Source of the DNA: an uncultured Oscillospiraceae bacterium
GTDB taxonomy: Bacteria > Bacillota > Clostridia > Oscillospirales > Oscillospiraceae
Reading direction: 5' to 3'
DNA: 50,051 bases
Assembly: GCA_900759385.1 (NCBI GenBank)
Contig: CAAEUZ010000083.1
Span: forward strand, 1-50,051
Below, piece after piece: positions 17,015-25,565 of this stretch. The notes under the pieces were generated by a model. The model was given only the letters and a program-made list of their open reading frames with translations. It did no database searches and was not told the DNA's origin. How positions within the stretch are numbered: position 1 is the stretch's first letter; each line of letters begins with the position of its first letter. Both the position numbers and the translations under genes were made by a program.

Positions 17015-17764
17015 ATGGACGCAGAGCGCAGGACGGATCTGATAGAGGGCCGCAACGCGGTAAACGAGGCCATGAGAGCCGGGCGGGCGATTGACAAGCT
17101 GTTTGTCTCGCGCGGTTCAAACGACCCGGCGCTGGGCCGTATCATCTCCCGGGCCAAGGAACAGGGCATCGCCGTTGTCACCGTGGACCGCCGCAAGCTC
17201 GACGAGATGAGCTGCACCGGCTCGCACCAGGGCGTCATCGCTGTAGCGGCAGCCAGGCAGTACGCCTCCGTGGACGATATTTTCGCCCTCGCTGCCCAGC
17301 GCGGTGAGGACCCCTTTGTCATAGTGTGCGACGAGATCAGCGACGTGCACAATCTGGGCGCCATCATCCGCTCCGCCGAGTGCGCGGGCGCGCACGGGGT
17401 CATCATCCCCAAGCGGCGCAGCGCCGGACTAACCGCCGTGGTGGACAAGACGAGCGCCGGCGCGGCCGAGCACCTGCCCGTGGCCAAGGTGGCCAACCTC
17501 CCCGCCGCGCTCGAGGAGCTCAAGAGCCGCGGCCTGTGGATTTACGGCGCGGCCGCCGAGGGCTCCAGCCCCATGTGGGATACGGACCTGCGCGGCCCCG
17601 TCTGCCTGGTCATCGGCTCCGAGGGCGAGGGCCTGGGCCGCCTGGTGCGCGAGAAGTGCGACGTGCTGGTGAGCATACCCATGCGCGGGCAGGTGAGCTC
17701 GCTGAACGCCTCGGCTGCGGCCGCGGTGCTGATATACGAGGTTCTGCGCCAGAGAGGCGCGTAA
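17015..17764 (+). CDS. rlmB: 23S rRNA (guanosine-2'-O-)-methyltransferase
   Basis: This SPOUT-class (TrmH family) enzyme transfers a methyl group from SAM to ribose in 23S rRNA. The 249 residues match RlmB/YacO proteins. Residues 1-75 form the substrate-binding domain (IEGRNAVNEAMRAGRAIDKL). The SPOUT motifs follow: DEISDVHNLGAIIRSAECAG (motif 1), LVIGSEGEGLGRLVREKCD (motif 2) and IPMRGQVSSLNASAAAAVLI (motif 3), which form the SAM-binding knot. ATG 17015 is preceded by ACGGAGG. The very long open frame running upstream to 14021 on this strand is antisense to other genes and is not part of the product. Confidence 0.93.
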   Translation: MDAERRTDLIEGRNAVNEAMRAGRAIDKLFVSRGSNDPALGRIISRAKEQGIAVVTVDRRKLDEMSCTGSHQGVIAVAAARQYASVDDIFALAAQRGEDPFVIVCDEISDVHNLGAIIRSAECAGAHGVIIPKRRSAGLTAVVDKTSAGAAEHLPVAKVANLPAALEELKSRGLWIYGAAAEGSSPMWDTDLRGPVCLVIGSEGEGLGRLVREKCDVLVSIPMRGQVSSLNASAAAAVLIYEVLRQRGA

Positions 17765-17823
17765 ATGCGCCGCTGAGAAGGCGCGCAAATCGCTGCCGCA
17801 CGGCAGTGAGAGGTGTTACATAG

Positions 17824-20385
17824 TTGCTCGATTTAGACAACCTGACAAATAACAATACCGATACTGATACCGGCGATTTCAGCCTTGAGAGCATCCTGGC
17901 CGAGTACTCGGACTTTGACGCCGGCAAGGCCGCCGAGCGGGAGACTGTATCCCGCTCCAGGCAGATAGTCTACGAGGCCCTGGGAGAGACCAGCTTCTCC
18001 GGCGGGCTGGACAGCGTGGAGGCCGACGACACGGTTGACGCCGCGTACGAAGAGCCCGAACCGGAACCGGAATACAGCCCCGCCCCGGCGCAGGATTACT
18101 ACCGCACCGCGGGCCAGTATACGCACAGGCTGCGCCGCAGCTTTGAGCGCTTCGGCCGGCACGTAAATGTCCCGGCCGAGGACGAGTACACCCCCGAGCC
18201 GGCGGGCGAGCCGGATTTCGCCGGCGATGACGACGTCAAGGTCTACCGCCCGGCGCACTCCATCATGCCCGATGGCGACGAGGACGTAAAGATCTACGGC
18301 GGCGTGGAGAGTGTCATCGCCGAGGCGGAGCGCCGCAGCGCCAGATGGAGCCGCCCGGAACAGACGCTTGAGGACTTCCCCGGCTCTTACATGTCCGATT
18401 ACGGCACATCCGCTGCGGAGGCGCCCGGTCCGGATGATTATGCCGGCTCCTACGCCTACGACAGCTACGGGGATACTGAATACGCTGATGAGGGCTTTGA
18501 CAGCTCCGATTACGATGTGGACGGGTTCAGCGGTTACGATGACGACGTGCGCGAGTACGGTTACGGCCCCGAGGACGAGACCCGCGAGCACGGCTACGCC
18601 TCCCCCGGGAGTGAGGACGGGCCCCGCCGCGACTACGGTCAGGCTCCCAAGGCCAAGAACCCCATCCTCGCCTTCCTCGCCGTGCTGGGCGTCAAGCTGC
18701 GCACTGCCCAGGCCGCCGGTGAGGCGGTCACGCTCGAGGACGAGGAGGAGCTCGGCGAAGAGCTGCCCGCCAAGAAAGCCGCCAAGTATTACGCCGGAAA
18801 CGTAAACTCCCTGCGCGTGCGCTTCAAGCTGTCCATCCTGCCCATGCTGGCCCTGCTCTGGGTCTCGCTGGGCCTGCCCGCCTTCGGCGCGCTGGGCAGC
18901 GACCTGCGCGTCACCAGCCTGGCCTGCCTGGTCATGCAGCTGGCCGTCGTAATGCTGGGGCTGGACGTATTCACCTCCGGCATAATGTCCCTGGTGCGCG
19001 GCCGCCCCGGCCTCTGGTCCCTGGTCTCCGCGGCCAATATCGCCGCCGCGCTGGACGCGGCCGTGGCCTACGCCGTGGGTGAGGCCGGCTGGGGCTATCC
19101 CATGTGCGCCGCCGCGGCGCTGAGCATGTTCTTCGCCGTCTGGGGCGCCCTGCTCGAGGCCCGGGCGCTGCGCTTCTCCTGCAAGGCGCAGGAGCTTTCC
19201 GAGGACCCGATGATCGTGACGGCTGAAAACGGCGTTGACGGCCGTGAGGGAACGGTGCTGCTCAAGTCCAGCCGCTCCACCTCCGGCTGGCTCCGCCGCT
19301 GCGAGGAACCGGACGCGGCCGAGAACGCCTTCTCAGCCGCCGCGCCCTGGATACTGCTCGCCTCGCTGCTGCTGGCCGTCGCAGCCACCGCTGTTACCCA
19401 GCGCTGGACGTACTTCTTCCGCGTCCTGGCGGCGGTCATGTGCGCGGCAGCCCCGGCCTCCGCCTTCATCGCCTGCCCCCTGCCCTATTTCCTGCTCGCC
19501 ATCCGTTCCTACCGCCGCGGCGCGGCCGTGGCCGGCTGGCCGGGCATGCGCGACATCGGCCGCTCCATGGGTATGGTCATAACCGACACCGACCTCTTCC
19601 CCGGCGACAGCGTCAAGATCAGCTCAATACGCATCCTGGACGGGGCCTGGCCGGAGAAAATCATCGCCAACGCCGGCAGCGTCATCATCGCCTCAGGCAG
19701 CGGGCTGGCAGTGGTATTTGCCGACCTCATGCGCCGCAACGGCTACGCCATACGCCGGGTGGAGGATTTCTGCTGCCACGAGGGCGGCGGGCTCACGGCC
19801 CTCATCGCCGGCGAGGAAGTCCTCTGCGGCAGCGCCGGCTTCATGCGCCTGATGGGCATCATGGTCCCGCAGAAGCTGGCTGACAAGAGCGCGGTGTTCA
19901 TCGCCGTCAGCGGCGTGCTCTCCGGCATCTTCAGCATTGAATACACGCCCGTGCCCAGCGTGGGCCGGGCCCTGCAGGGCTGCCTGAGGAACCGCCGCGC
20001 GCCCATATTCGCCGTGCGCGACTTCCTGGTCACCCCCCTGATGCTGCACAAGAAATACCGCGTCCCCGCCGAGGGCTTCGACTTCCCCCTCTTCGCCCAG
20101 CGTTATGCCGTCTCGGCCACCGAGCCGGCAGAGGACAGCCCCATCTGCGCCCTGCTGGGCCGCGAGGGCCTGGGCGCGTTCATGGAGGTCTCCGGCTGCG
20201 GGCGGCGCTGCTACCTCTCCGCCATGCTGGGCACCACCCTCTCCGCCGTGGGCGCCGTGGTGGGCGTCATACTGGCCTTCGCGCTCTACGCCTTCGGCAG
20301 CGGGCTCACCGTCAGCTGGCTGATAGCCTATATGGCCCTCTTCGCCGTACCCGGCGTGATTGCCTCCCTGGCCGGCGCGCACTGA
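17824..20385 (+). CDS. Degenerate P-type ATPase-like membrane protein, 853 aa
   Basis: Residues 1-270 are acidic, Tyr/Asp/Glu/Pro-rich and probably disordered. Hydrophobic segments follow at about 333-355, 363-385, 396-420, 425-447, 508-528 and 530-560, with a pair at 798-825 and 829-850. This is the P1B-ATPase order. The ACPL in the sixth segment (about 549) stands where CPx would be. VITDTDLFPGD (Asp at about 588) stands where the phosphorylation motif DKTGT should be, and a region like the N/P domains follows (AGEEVLCGSAGFMRLMGI, VFIAVSGVLSGIFSI). DKTGT, TGE, TGD and GDGxND are all absent, and the actuator domain is reduced to some 55 residues. It should therefore not pump. The TTG start has GAGAGGTG upstream. 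I infer a pseudo-enzyme with a structural or regulatory role. Confidence 0.7.
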   Translation: MLDLDNLTNNNTDTDTGDFSLESILAEYSDFDAGKAAERETVSRSRQIVYEALGETSFSGGLDSVEADDTVDAAYEEPEPEPEYSPAPAQDYYRTAGQYTHRLRRSFERFGRHVNVPAEDEYTPEPAGEPDFAGDDDVKVYRPAHSIMPDGDEDVKIYGGVESVIAEAERRSARWSRPEQTLEDFPGSYMSDYGTSAAEAPGPDDYAGSYAYDSYGDTEYADEGFDSSDYDVDGFSGYDDDVREYGYGPEDETREHGYASPGSEDGPRRDYGQAPKAKNPILAFLAVLGVKLRTAQAAGEAVTLEDEEELGEELPAKKAAKYYAGNVNSLRVRFKLSILPMLALLWVSLGLPAFGALGSDLRVTSLACLVMQLAVVMLGLDVFTSGIMSLVRGRPGLWSLVSAANIAAALDAAVAYAVGEAGWGYPMCAAAALSMFFAVWGALLEARALRFSCKAQELSEDPMIVTAENGVDGREGTVLLKSSRSTSGWLRRCEEPDAAENAFSAAAPWILLASLLLAVAATAVTQRWTYFFRVLAAVMCAAAPASAFIACPLPYFLLAIRSYRRGAAVAGWPGMRDIGRSMGMVITDTDLFPGDSVKISSIRILDGAWPEKIIANAGSVIIASGSGLAVVFADLMRRNGYAIRRVEDFCCHEGGGLTALIAGEEVLCGSAGFMRLMGIMVPQKLADKSAVFIAVSGVLSGIFSIEYTPVPSVGRALQGCLRNRRAPIFAVRDFLVTPLMLHKKYRVPAEGFDFPLFAQRYAVSATEPAEDSPICALLGREGLGAFMEVSGCGRRCYLSAMLGTTLSAVGAVVGVILAFALYAFGSGLTVSWLIAYMALFAVPGVIASLAGAH

Positions 20386-20421
20386 CGTCATCAGCGCCTT
20401 GAAACAGCCCCGGATATACGC

Positions 20422-20458
20422 CGCCCCCGCGTTGCATTTTCAGCGCGGGGGCGTTTTT
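20422..20458 (+). terminator. Terminator after the 853-aa gene
   Basis: CGCCCCCGCG / CGCGGGGGCG with an 11-12-base loop is followed by TTTTTA. Confidence 0.85.
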
Positions 20459-20478
20459 ATATACCGGGAGGTGTGCTC

Positions 20479-20991
20479 ATGGTCACAAAGCGCAGGCGCG
20501 CGTTCGGCGCCCTTTTCATATCGCTGGCCGTTATTGCCGCCGTTGTGCTGGATCTCTTCCGTCCCATGAGCTTTTCGGAGTTCTACGGGGATCAGCCCGA
20601 GGTGATAGCGCTCGGCTACTTCCATTATCCCGTTGCCAACGGCGCAACCGACCCGGAGGTTTACGACTTCTTTCTGTCGCCCATGCGCTCAGCTGAAGAA
20701 GAGAAGCTCTTCTCCATACTTGACAGCGTGCGCTTCCACCGCACCCCGGTCACCCGGATGGGCCCGGGCGAGTGGCGAATCCGGGGGGATTTTCTCGTGC
20801 AGGTTTGGGTAATGGACGGCGCCGGCGAGCTGATAACGATAAAAATCACCAACGGCGGGCAGCTGCGCATAGAAGACACCGCCTATGACATCGGCTTCCT
20901 CTCGTCCGGGCCCGAGCAAGAGCTGGTCTATCTCATCACGGGGAGCTTCCACTGGGTCCATGCCGACTCACAGATGCGGCCGGGCCAATAA
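20479..20991 (+). CDS. Hypothetical membrane-anchored protein, 170 aa
   Basis: The product starts with a basic segment (VTKRRRAFGA) and one hydrophobic helix (LFISLAVIAAVVLDLF) that probably anchors it with the rest outside the cell. The remaining 140 residues look like a small alpha/beta domain with repeated strands (WRIRGDFLVQVWVMDGAGEL). I recognise no family. ATG 20479 is preferred over GTG 20473 because GGGAGGTG ends seven bases before it. It lies between two strong terminators and so is a separate unit. Confidence 0.65.
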   Translation: MVTKRRRAFGALFISLAVIAAVVLDLFRPMSFSEFYGDQPEVIALGYFHYPVANGATDPEVYDFFLSPMRSAEEEKLFSILDSVRFHRTPVTRMGPGEWRIRGDFLVQVWVMDGAGELITIKITNGGQLRIEDTAYDIGFLSSGPEQELVYLITGSFHWVHADSQMRPGQ

Positions 20992-21041
20992 AAGGGCATT
21001 ATTTTTGCCGGGGCTTTACCCCGGCAAAAATAATGCCCTTT
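20991..21041. terminator. Bidirectional terminator with a perfect 23-bp stem
   Basis: Arms 20991-21013 and 21019-21041 are perfectly complementary over 23 bases around a CTTTA loop. A/T-rich ends (AAAGGGC and GCCCTTT) give U-rich tails in both directions. It separates two convergent genes. Confidence 0.85.
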
Positions 21042-21056
21042 ACCAGAAAGTGAGCC

Positions 21057-21548
21057 TCACCAGTGCCCCTCACAGAAGATGCGCTCGACCACGGCGCACA
21101 TGACGGTTGTGGCCGCGTTGACGAGCACTGCTGTCCAGAGCAGGCGTCTGGTGCTCTCCACGTCCTTGCTGAGGTTGTAGTATGTGATGGGCAGCTCTAT
21201 CGCCACGGTGGCGATCAGGAAGAGCAGCCCCACAAAGTAGCCCCTGTCCCACACCCCGTGTCCGGTCTGTGCATTGCCGGATTTCATCACCAGGTACGTG
21301 CCAAGGAAGCTTACAAGGTTGGCCAAAACGACCACCAGCAGCGTCTTCCAGGGCCGTTTCGAGCGCCCGATGAAGTATATGGCGCAGAACTCGATCGCCA
21401 CCGTGGCGGCCGCCGTGAACGGCAGTACCTCGCCGGGCCGCGCATCGGTAAGCCAGACCCACGACGAGTTGGCCGAGGCCGTGGTTGTGAGGCAGAGCAC
21501 CGCCGCCAAAGCTGTGAGCGCTGAGCCTATGTTTTTTCCGGTCTTCAT
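21057..21548 (-). CDS. Hypothetical multi-pass membrane protein, 163 aa
   Basis: The protein has a signal-like first segment (residues 8-27, ALTALAAVLCLTTTASANSS), then three strong membrane segments at about 42-60, 68-88 and 103-125 and a fourth near 140-155. Conserved-looking polar residues lie between them (WDRGYFVG, ELPITYYN). The start MKTGKNIG is preferred over the ATG 18 codons upstream because GGGAGTGAT precedes it. I do not recognise the family. It is convergent with the preceding gene and divergent from the EF-G-like gene. Confidence 0.65.
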   Translation of the reverse strand: MKTGKNIGSALTALAAVLCLTTTASANSSWVWLTDARPGEVLPFTAAATVAIEFCAIYFIGRSKRPWKTLLVVVLANLVSFLGTYLVMKSGNAQTGHGVWDRGYFVGLLFLIATVAIELPITYYNLSKDVESTRRLLWTAVLVNAATTVMCAVVERIFCEGHW

Positions 21549-21715
21549 CAAGATCACTCCCGAAATGAAGCCCGGCATTCCCCCTTGTTCAAAGCTTAGC
21601 ATATTCTTATCCCGTCGTCAACCGGCAGGTGCCGCACAGCGTCTTCGGCAGGAAATTACCAGTTCAGCCGTGTTTTGCCCGAAAAGGACGCATCACACAT
21701 TTATCTATTTAGCTA

Positions 21716-21744
21716 TTGCCAAACCGCCCAAAGTATTATATAAT
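21716..21744 (+). promoter_or_regulatory. Promoter for the EF-G-like gene
   Basis: TTGCCA, exactly 17 bases, and TATAAT. The start codon lies 60 bases further on, after AAGGAG. Confidence 0.75.
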
Positions 21745-21804
21745 TAGATGGTTGATTTTTGGGAAAACGTTACGTTTCAAATATAAGAAGGAGTGAATCC
21801 ACAC

Positions 21805-23832
21805 ATGAGCTACGCAACAAAAGACATCCGCAACATCGCGCTGCTGGGTCACGGCGGCAACGGCAAATCCAGCCTCGCGGAGAGCATTCTCTTCCTCACC
21901 GGTGTCACCGACCGTCTCGGCAGCACCGCTGCGGGCAACAGCGTCTCCGACTACGACGCCGAGGAGATCCGCCGCCAGATAAGCATCTCCGCCACCACGA
22001 TGTATACGGAGTATCAGAAGACGAAGATAAACATAATTGACACTCCGGGTTATTTTGACTTCGCCGGCGAGGTCGTCGAGGCGCTGCGTGTCGCCGACAC
22101 CGGCATTATTGTCGTCTCTGCCAAGGACGGCCTCAACGTCGGCGCCGAGAAGGCCTGGAAGAGCCTGACCGACGCCAGCCTGCCCAAGGCGGTATACATC
22201 TCCAAGATAGACGAGGAGCACGCCGACTACTTCTCCGCCCTCAGCCAGCTGCGCGAGAAGTTCGGCCCCAGCCTCAGCCCCATGGCCGCGCCCATAGTCG
22301 AGGGCGGCAAGGCCGTCGGCATCGTTGACATCGTCGCCCGCAAGGCCTATAAGTACAACGGCGGCAAGCGCAGCGAGTGCCCCGTCCCCGCCGACATGGC
22401 CGACCGCGTCGAGGAGCTCTACAATGAGATCGCTGAAAACGCCGCCGGCACCAGCGAGGAGCTCATGGAGAAGTACCTCGAGACCATGGAGCTCTCCGCC
22501 GACGAGATCTACGGCGCGCTGAGCACCGGCATCGCCGAAGGTGAGATCGTCCCCGTGTTCTGCGGCAGCGCCACTGCCGGCATGGGCACGCTGGAACTGC
22601 TCGACGCCGTGAAGAACTTCTTCCCCGCCCCGCACGAGATGGGCGAGCCCGTCAATGAAAACGGCCCCACCAAGGCCATCGTATACAAGACCATTTCCGA
22701 CCAGTTCGGCCGCTTCAGCCTCTTCAAGGTCATCTCCGGCAAGGTCACGCCCGACATGACCCTGACCAACGCCCGCTCCGGCGCGCAGGAGAAGCTCGGT
22801 CACGTCTACTACATGCAGGGCAAGAAGAACGTCGAGGTCCAGGAGATCTGCTGCGGCGATATCGGCGCGGTGAGCAAGCTCTCCGACACCAAGACGGCGG
22901 ACACCCTCTGCGACGCCAAGGCCGTCGAGGCCGCCCCCGGCATTGAGTTCGCCACTCCCTGCTACTCCATGTGCATCGCCCCCAAGACCAAGGGCCAGGA
23001 GGACAAGGTCGCCCAGGGCCTCAACCGCCTGAACGAGGAGGACCGCTCCTTCACCATCACCAACAACGCCGAGACCAAACAGATGGTCATCGCCGGCGCC
23101 GGCGACATCCAGCTCGACGTGCTGTGCAACAAGCTCAAGAGCAAGTACGGCGTCGAGGTCGAGCTCAGCCCCGCCCGCGTGCCCTACCGCGAGAAGATCC
23201 GCAAGCCGCTCAAGGCCCACGGCCGCCACAAGAAGCAGTCCGGCGGACACGGCCAGTTCGGCGATGTCTGGATAGAGTTCGAGCCGCAGGAGGAGCAGGA
23301 GGACATGATCTTCGCCGAAAACGTCTTCGGCGGCAGCGTGCCCAAGAACTTCTTCCCCGCCGTTGAAAAGGGCCTGCGCGAGTGCTGCCAGAAGGGCGTC
23401 CTCGCCGGTTACCCCATGGTCTACCTCAAGGCCACCCTGTACGACGGCTCCTACCACCCGGTTGACTCCTCCGAAATGGCGTTCAAGACCGCGGCCGGTC
23501 TCGCTTATAAGGAACTTATTAACGCCAGCCCCGTCATACTAGAGCCGATAGGGCTGCTGAAGGTGACCATCCCCGACGCGAACATGGGCGATATCATGAG
23601 CGATATCTCCTCCAAGCGCCGCGGCACCGTCATGGGCATGAACGCCGAGGGCGGCATGCAGACCGTGGAGGCCGAAGTCCCCATGGCCGAGATGTCCAGC
23701 TACGCCATAGACCTGCGCAGCATGACGCAGGGCCGCGGCAGCTTCACGCTCGAGTTCGTCCGCTACGCCGAGGCCCCGGCCAACGTGCAGCAGAAGATCA
23801 TTGACGAGGCCAAGGCCAACGCCGACGAGTAA
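21805..23832 (+). CDS. Elongation factor G-like translational GTPase
   Basis: The 675-residue protein has the EF-G domain order. The G domain has P-loop GHGGNGKSSL, switch II DTPGYFDF and SKID at the NKxD position. Domain II follows, then III, the domain IV entry GRHKKQSGGHGQFGDVW, and domain V (EPIGLLKVTIPDANMGDI). The replaced P-loop residues (GHGGNGKS instead of GHIDAGKT) and SKID mark it as the EF-G-like paralogue group (FusA2-type) rather than the housekeeping factor, which is normally next to rpsL and rpsG. ATG 21805 follows AAGGAG. It is monocistronic. Whether it acts in translocation, recycling or stress is not known. Confidence 0.88.
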   Translation: MSYATKDIRNIALLGHGGNGKSSLAESILFLTGVTDRLGSTAAGNSVSDYDAEEIRRQISISATTMYTEYQKTKINIIDTPGYFDFAGEVVEALRVADTGIIVVSAKDGLNVGAEKAWKSLTDASLPKAVYISKIDEEHADYFSALSQLREKFGPSLSPMAAPIVEGGKAVGIVDIVARKAYKYNGGKRSECPVPADMADRVEELYNEIAENAAGTSEELMEKYLETMELSADEIYGALSTGIAEGEIVPVFCGSATAGMGTLELLDAVKNFFPAPHEMGEPVNENGPTKAIVYKTISDQFGRFSLFKVISGKVTPDMTLTNARSGAQEKLGHVYYMQGKKNVEVQEICCGDIGAVSKLSDTKTADTLCDAKAVEAAPGIEFATPCYSMCIAPKTKGQEDKVAQGLNRLNEEDRSFTITNNAETKQMVIAGAGDIQLDVLCNKLKSKYGVEVELSPARVPYREKIRKPLKAHGRHKKQSGGHGQFGDVWIEFEPQEEQEDMIFAENVFGGSVPKNFFPAVEKGLRECCQKGVLAGYPMVYLKATLYDGSYHPVDSSEMAFKTAAGLAYKELINASPVILEPIGLLKVTIPDANMGDIMSDISSKRRGTVMGMNAEGGMQTVEAEVPMAEMSSYAIDLRSMTQGRGSFTLEFVRYAEAPANVQQKIIDEAKANADE

Positions 23833-23941
23833 TCTCACCTTTTACCCGTGCCGCCTCCCTCGGGAGGCGGCACTGTGCCTCCGGGCACATGTCGGTTAAT
23901 CCCGGGGCTTGCGCCCCTGCGAAAAACAGGAGAAAACCACA

Positions 23942-24811
23942 TTGAAACGCAACGCACAGTCATCCGTATTTGTACTTTGGACCGGCGGCATACTTGTCTG
24001 CCTGCTGGCCGTCCTTCTCACCCTGATACTCTCCAGCTGCGGCTCGGGGGACAATGTGCCCATCACCACGGACCCGCCCGCCCAGACCACGGCCCCGGCC
24101 GATGACGGCTCCCAGACCACTATAGAGCCCGGCGCTGTGACCGGCACCCCCACCGACAGCGGCGCCCAGCCGACCGCGGCCCCGACCGTGCTCGGCGAGA
24201 CTGCCGACGCCGGCCAGGAGTACATCGACAAGCTGACCTTCCTGGGCGACAGCACGACCTACGGCCTGTGGTACTACAACGTGCTCACCGGCGGCCGTGA
24301 GACCAACCAGGTCTGGACCCCGGCCAGCGGCACGCTCGCGCTGTTCAATTACGCCACGGCCACTATAGAGTACCCGCGCCCCGAGAGCGGCAACGAGATC
24401 AGCATCCAGGAAGCCGCACGTCAGGGCCAGCCCGAGTACCTGGTCATCACCCTTGGCGTCAACGGCGTGTCCTCCATGGATGAGGAGTCGTTCAAGGAGT
24501 GCTACACCAACCTCATCAACAATATACTGGCGGTCAGCCCGAACACCAAGATCATCTGCAACAGCATCTACCCCAACATGACCAGCTACCAGTATTATGA
24601 CAGCATCAACAACGAGAACATCACCCGCGCCAACGGCTGGATCCAGGAAATAGCCGCCGCCACCGGCACCCGCTACGCCGACAGCTGCAGCGTGCTCAAG
24701 GACGCCAACGGCGCGCTGCGCGCCGAATACTGCAACGGCGACGGTATCCACCTGAATGCCGACGGCTTCAACGCCGTCCTCAACTACCTGCGCACGCACG
24801 CGTATCAGTAA
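23942..24811 (+). CDS. SGNH/GDSL-family esterase, lipoprotein
   Basis: The 289-residue protein has a membrane segment ending in a lipobox (LILSSC), a Thr/Pro-rich linker of about 60 residues and an SGNH hydrolase domain. The catalytic serine is in FLGDSTTYGL, the oxyanion Asn is in TLGVNGVSS, and the Asp-His pair is in GDGIHLNADGF. Relatives remove acyl or acetyl groups from cell-wall or exported polysaccharide. The TTG start is supported by ACAGGAG ten bases upstream. A DUF4358 lipoprotein follows, a pairing that recurs in Firmicutes together with acyltransferase genes (established from family knowledge). No MBOAT gene is seen here. Confidence 0.85.
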   Translation: MKRNAQSSVFVLWTGGILVCLLAVLLTLILSSCGSGDNVPITTDPPAQTTAPADDGSQTTIEPGAVTGTPTDSGAQPTAAPTVLGETADAGQEYIDKLTFLGDSTTYGLWYYNVLTGGRETNQVWTPASGTLALFNYATATIEYPRPESGNEISIQEAARQGQPEYLVITLGVNGVSSMDEESFKECYTNLINNILAVSPNTKIICNSIYPNMTSYQYYDSINNENITRANGWIQEIAAATGTRYADSCSVLKDANGALRAEYCNGDGIHLNADGFNAVLNYLRTHAYQ

Positions 24812-24828
24812 TTAAAACAGACAAACGC

Positions 24829-24859
24829 TGGGGGCTTCATTTTCATGAGGCCCCCTTTC
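24829..24859 (+). terminator. Hairpin between the SGNH and DUF4358 genes
   Basis: GGGGGCTTCAT / ATGAGGCCCCC with a TTTC loop and a short TTTC tail can stop or attenuate transcription between the two genes. Confidence 0.6.
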
Positions 24860-24873
24860 GGAAAGGTGAGGTT

Positions 24874-25356
24874 ATGAAAAAACATATAGCACTGATGCTC
24901 TCGCTCGCGCTGTGCCTCGGTGTCCTCTCCGGCTGCGGCGGCAGCGACACGGCTGTGGACCCCGGCTTCGACAATGTGGTGAGCGCCATTGAAGCCGTCG
25001 TGCCCACGGACGACATGGCCCAGATGGACTCCGGCTACATTGAGAACATGTTCAAGCTCACCGCTGACGACTACGAGCAGTGCCTGGTCATGTCCACTAA
25101 TGTCGGCACCACGATAGACGAGTTCGGCATCTTCAAGGGCGCGGACAGCGCCCAGGCCGAGGCGCTGCACACTGCCGTGCAGGACTATCTCCAGCTGCGT
25201 CTCGACGCCTGGATGCCCGAGTACCTGCCCGAGGAGTTCCCCAAGCTCCAGAACGCCCAGCTCTGGACCGAGGGCAATTACGTGTTCTATGCCATCCTCT
25301 CCGAGGACGCCAAGACCGCCGCCGGCACCGCCTTCTCCGGCTGCTTCGCAGCATAA
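24874..25356 (+). CDS. DUF4358 family lipoprotein
   Basis: The 160-residue product begins MKKHIALMLSLALCLGVLSG with the lipobox LSGC and continues into a compact domain of the DUF4358 type: helix-rich, with an acidic IEAVVPTDD, a conserved-looking FGIFKGADSAQAEALHTAVQ, and QLWTEGNYVFYAILSED near the end. The function of this family is unknown. It is often beside SGNH hydrolases and MBOAT acyltransferases, which suggests help in envelope polysaccharide modification. GGAAAGGTGAGG precedes the ATG. Confidence 0.8.
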   Translation: MKKHIALMLSLALCLGVLSGCGGSDTAVDPGFDNVVSAIEAVVPTDDMAQMDSGYIENMFKLTADDYEQCLVMSTNVGTTIDEFGIFKGADSAQAEALHTAVQDYLQLRLDAWMPEYLPEEFPKLQNAQLWTEGNYVFYAILSEDAKTAAGTAFSGCFAA

Positions 25357-25360
25357 AAAT

Positions 25361-25398
25361 ACGCCGCACCCCTTTTTCGGGATGCGGCGTTAATTCTT
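25361..25398 (+). terminator. Terminator after the DUF4358 gene
   Basis: ACGCCGCA / TGCGGCGT with an inner CC/GG pairing and a T-rich loop, then TAATTCTT. Confidence 0.65.
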
Positions 25399-25425
25399 GT
25401 CAAATTCGCTTTGATGTGCTAAAAT
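25397..25425 (+). promoter_or_regulatory. Promoter for the small toxin
   Basis: TTGTCA, 17 bases and TAAAAT lie about 48 bases before the toxin start codon. Confidence 0.65.
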
Positions 25426-25472
25426 ACGCACGAGCATGAGGGGAACGGCTCGGCCTCCTTACATAGGGAGGT

Positions 25473-25553
25473 ATGACAGTGCAGGAAACTATCATGCTTC
25501 TTAACCTGTTAGCCGTTGTTATCTTCGGAGTTATTACGGTAACAAAGAAATAA
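25473..25553 (+). CDS. Holin-like type I toxin peptide, 26 aa
   Basis: ATG 25473 after GGGAGG opens a 26-codon frame. The peptide starts MTVQETIMLLNLLAVV, has one hydrophobic helix and ends in TVTKK. This is the pattern of the Firmicute holin-like toxins (TxpA/Hol_Tox type, typically MTVYEALMLM...), short membrane peptides controlled by a convergent antisense RNA. The frame has its own promoter. A TATAAT for a minus-strand transcript is located at 25588-25593, although its -35 box is poor. The sequence after the stop (TAACCGCCC... GAACCGTTAC) resembles the conserved antisense region of this family as I remember it. This is inference from pattern and length. Confidence 0.7.
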   Translation: MTVQETIMLLNLLAVVIFGVITVTKK

Positions 25554-25565
25554 CCGCCCCCAGCA

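Noticed and set aside
21736..23457. A 573-codon minus-strand frame opposite the EF-G-like gene
   Set aside because: It is a codon-bias shadow with no motif; the plus-strand product is a clear GTPase.
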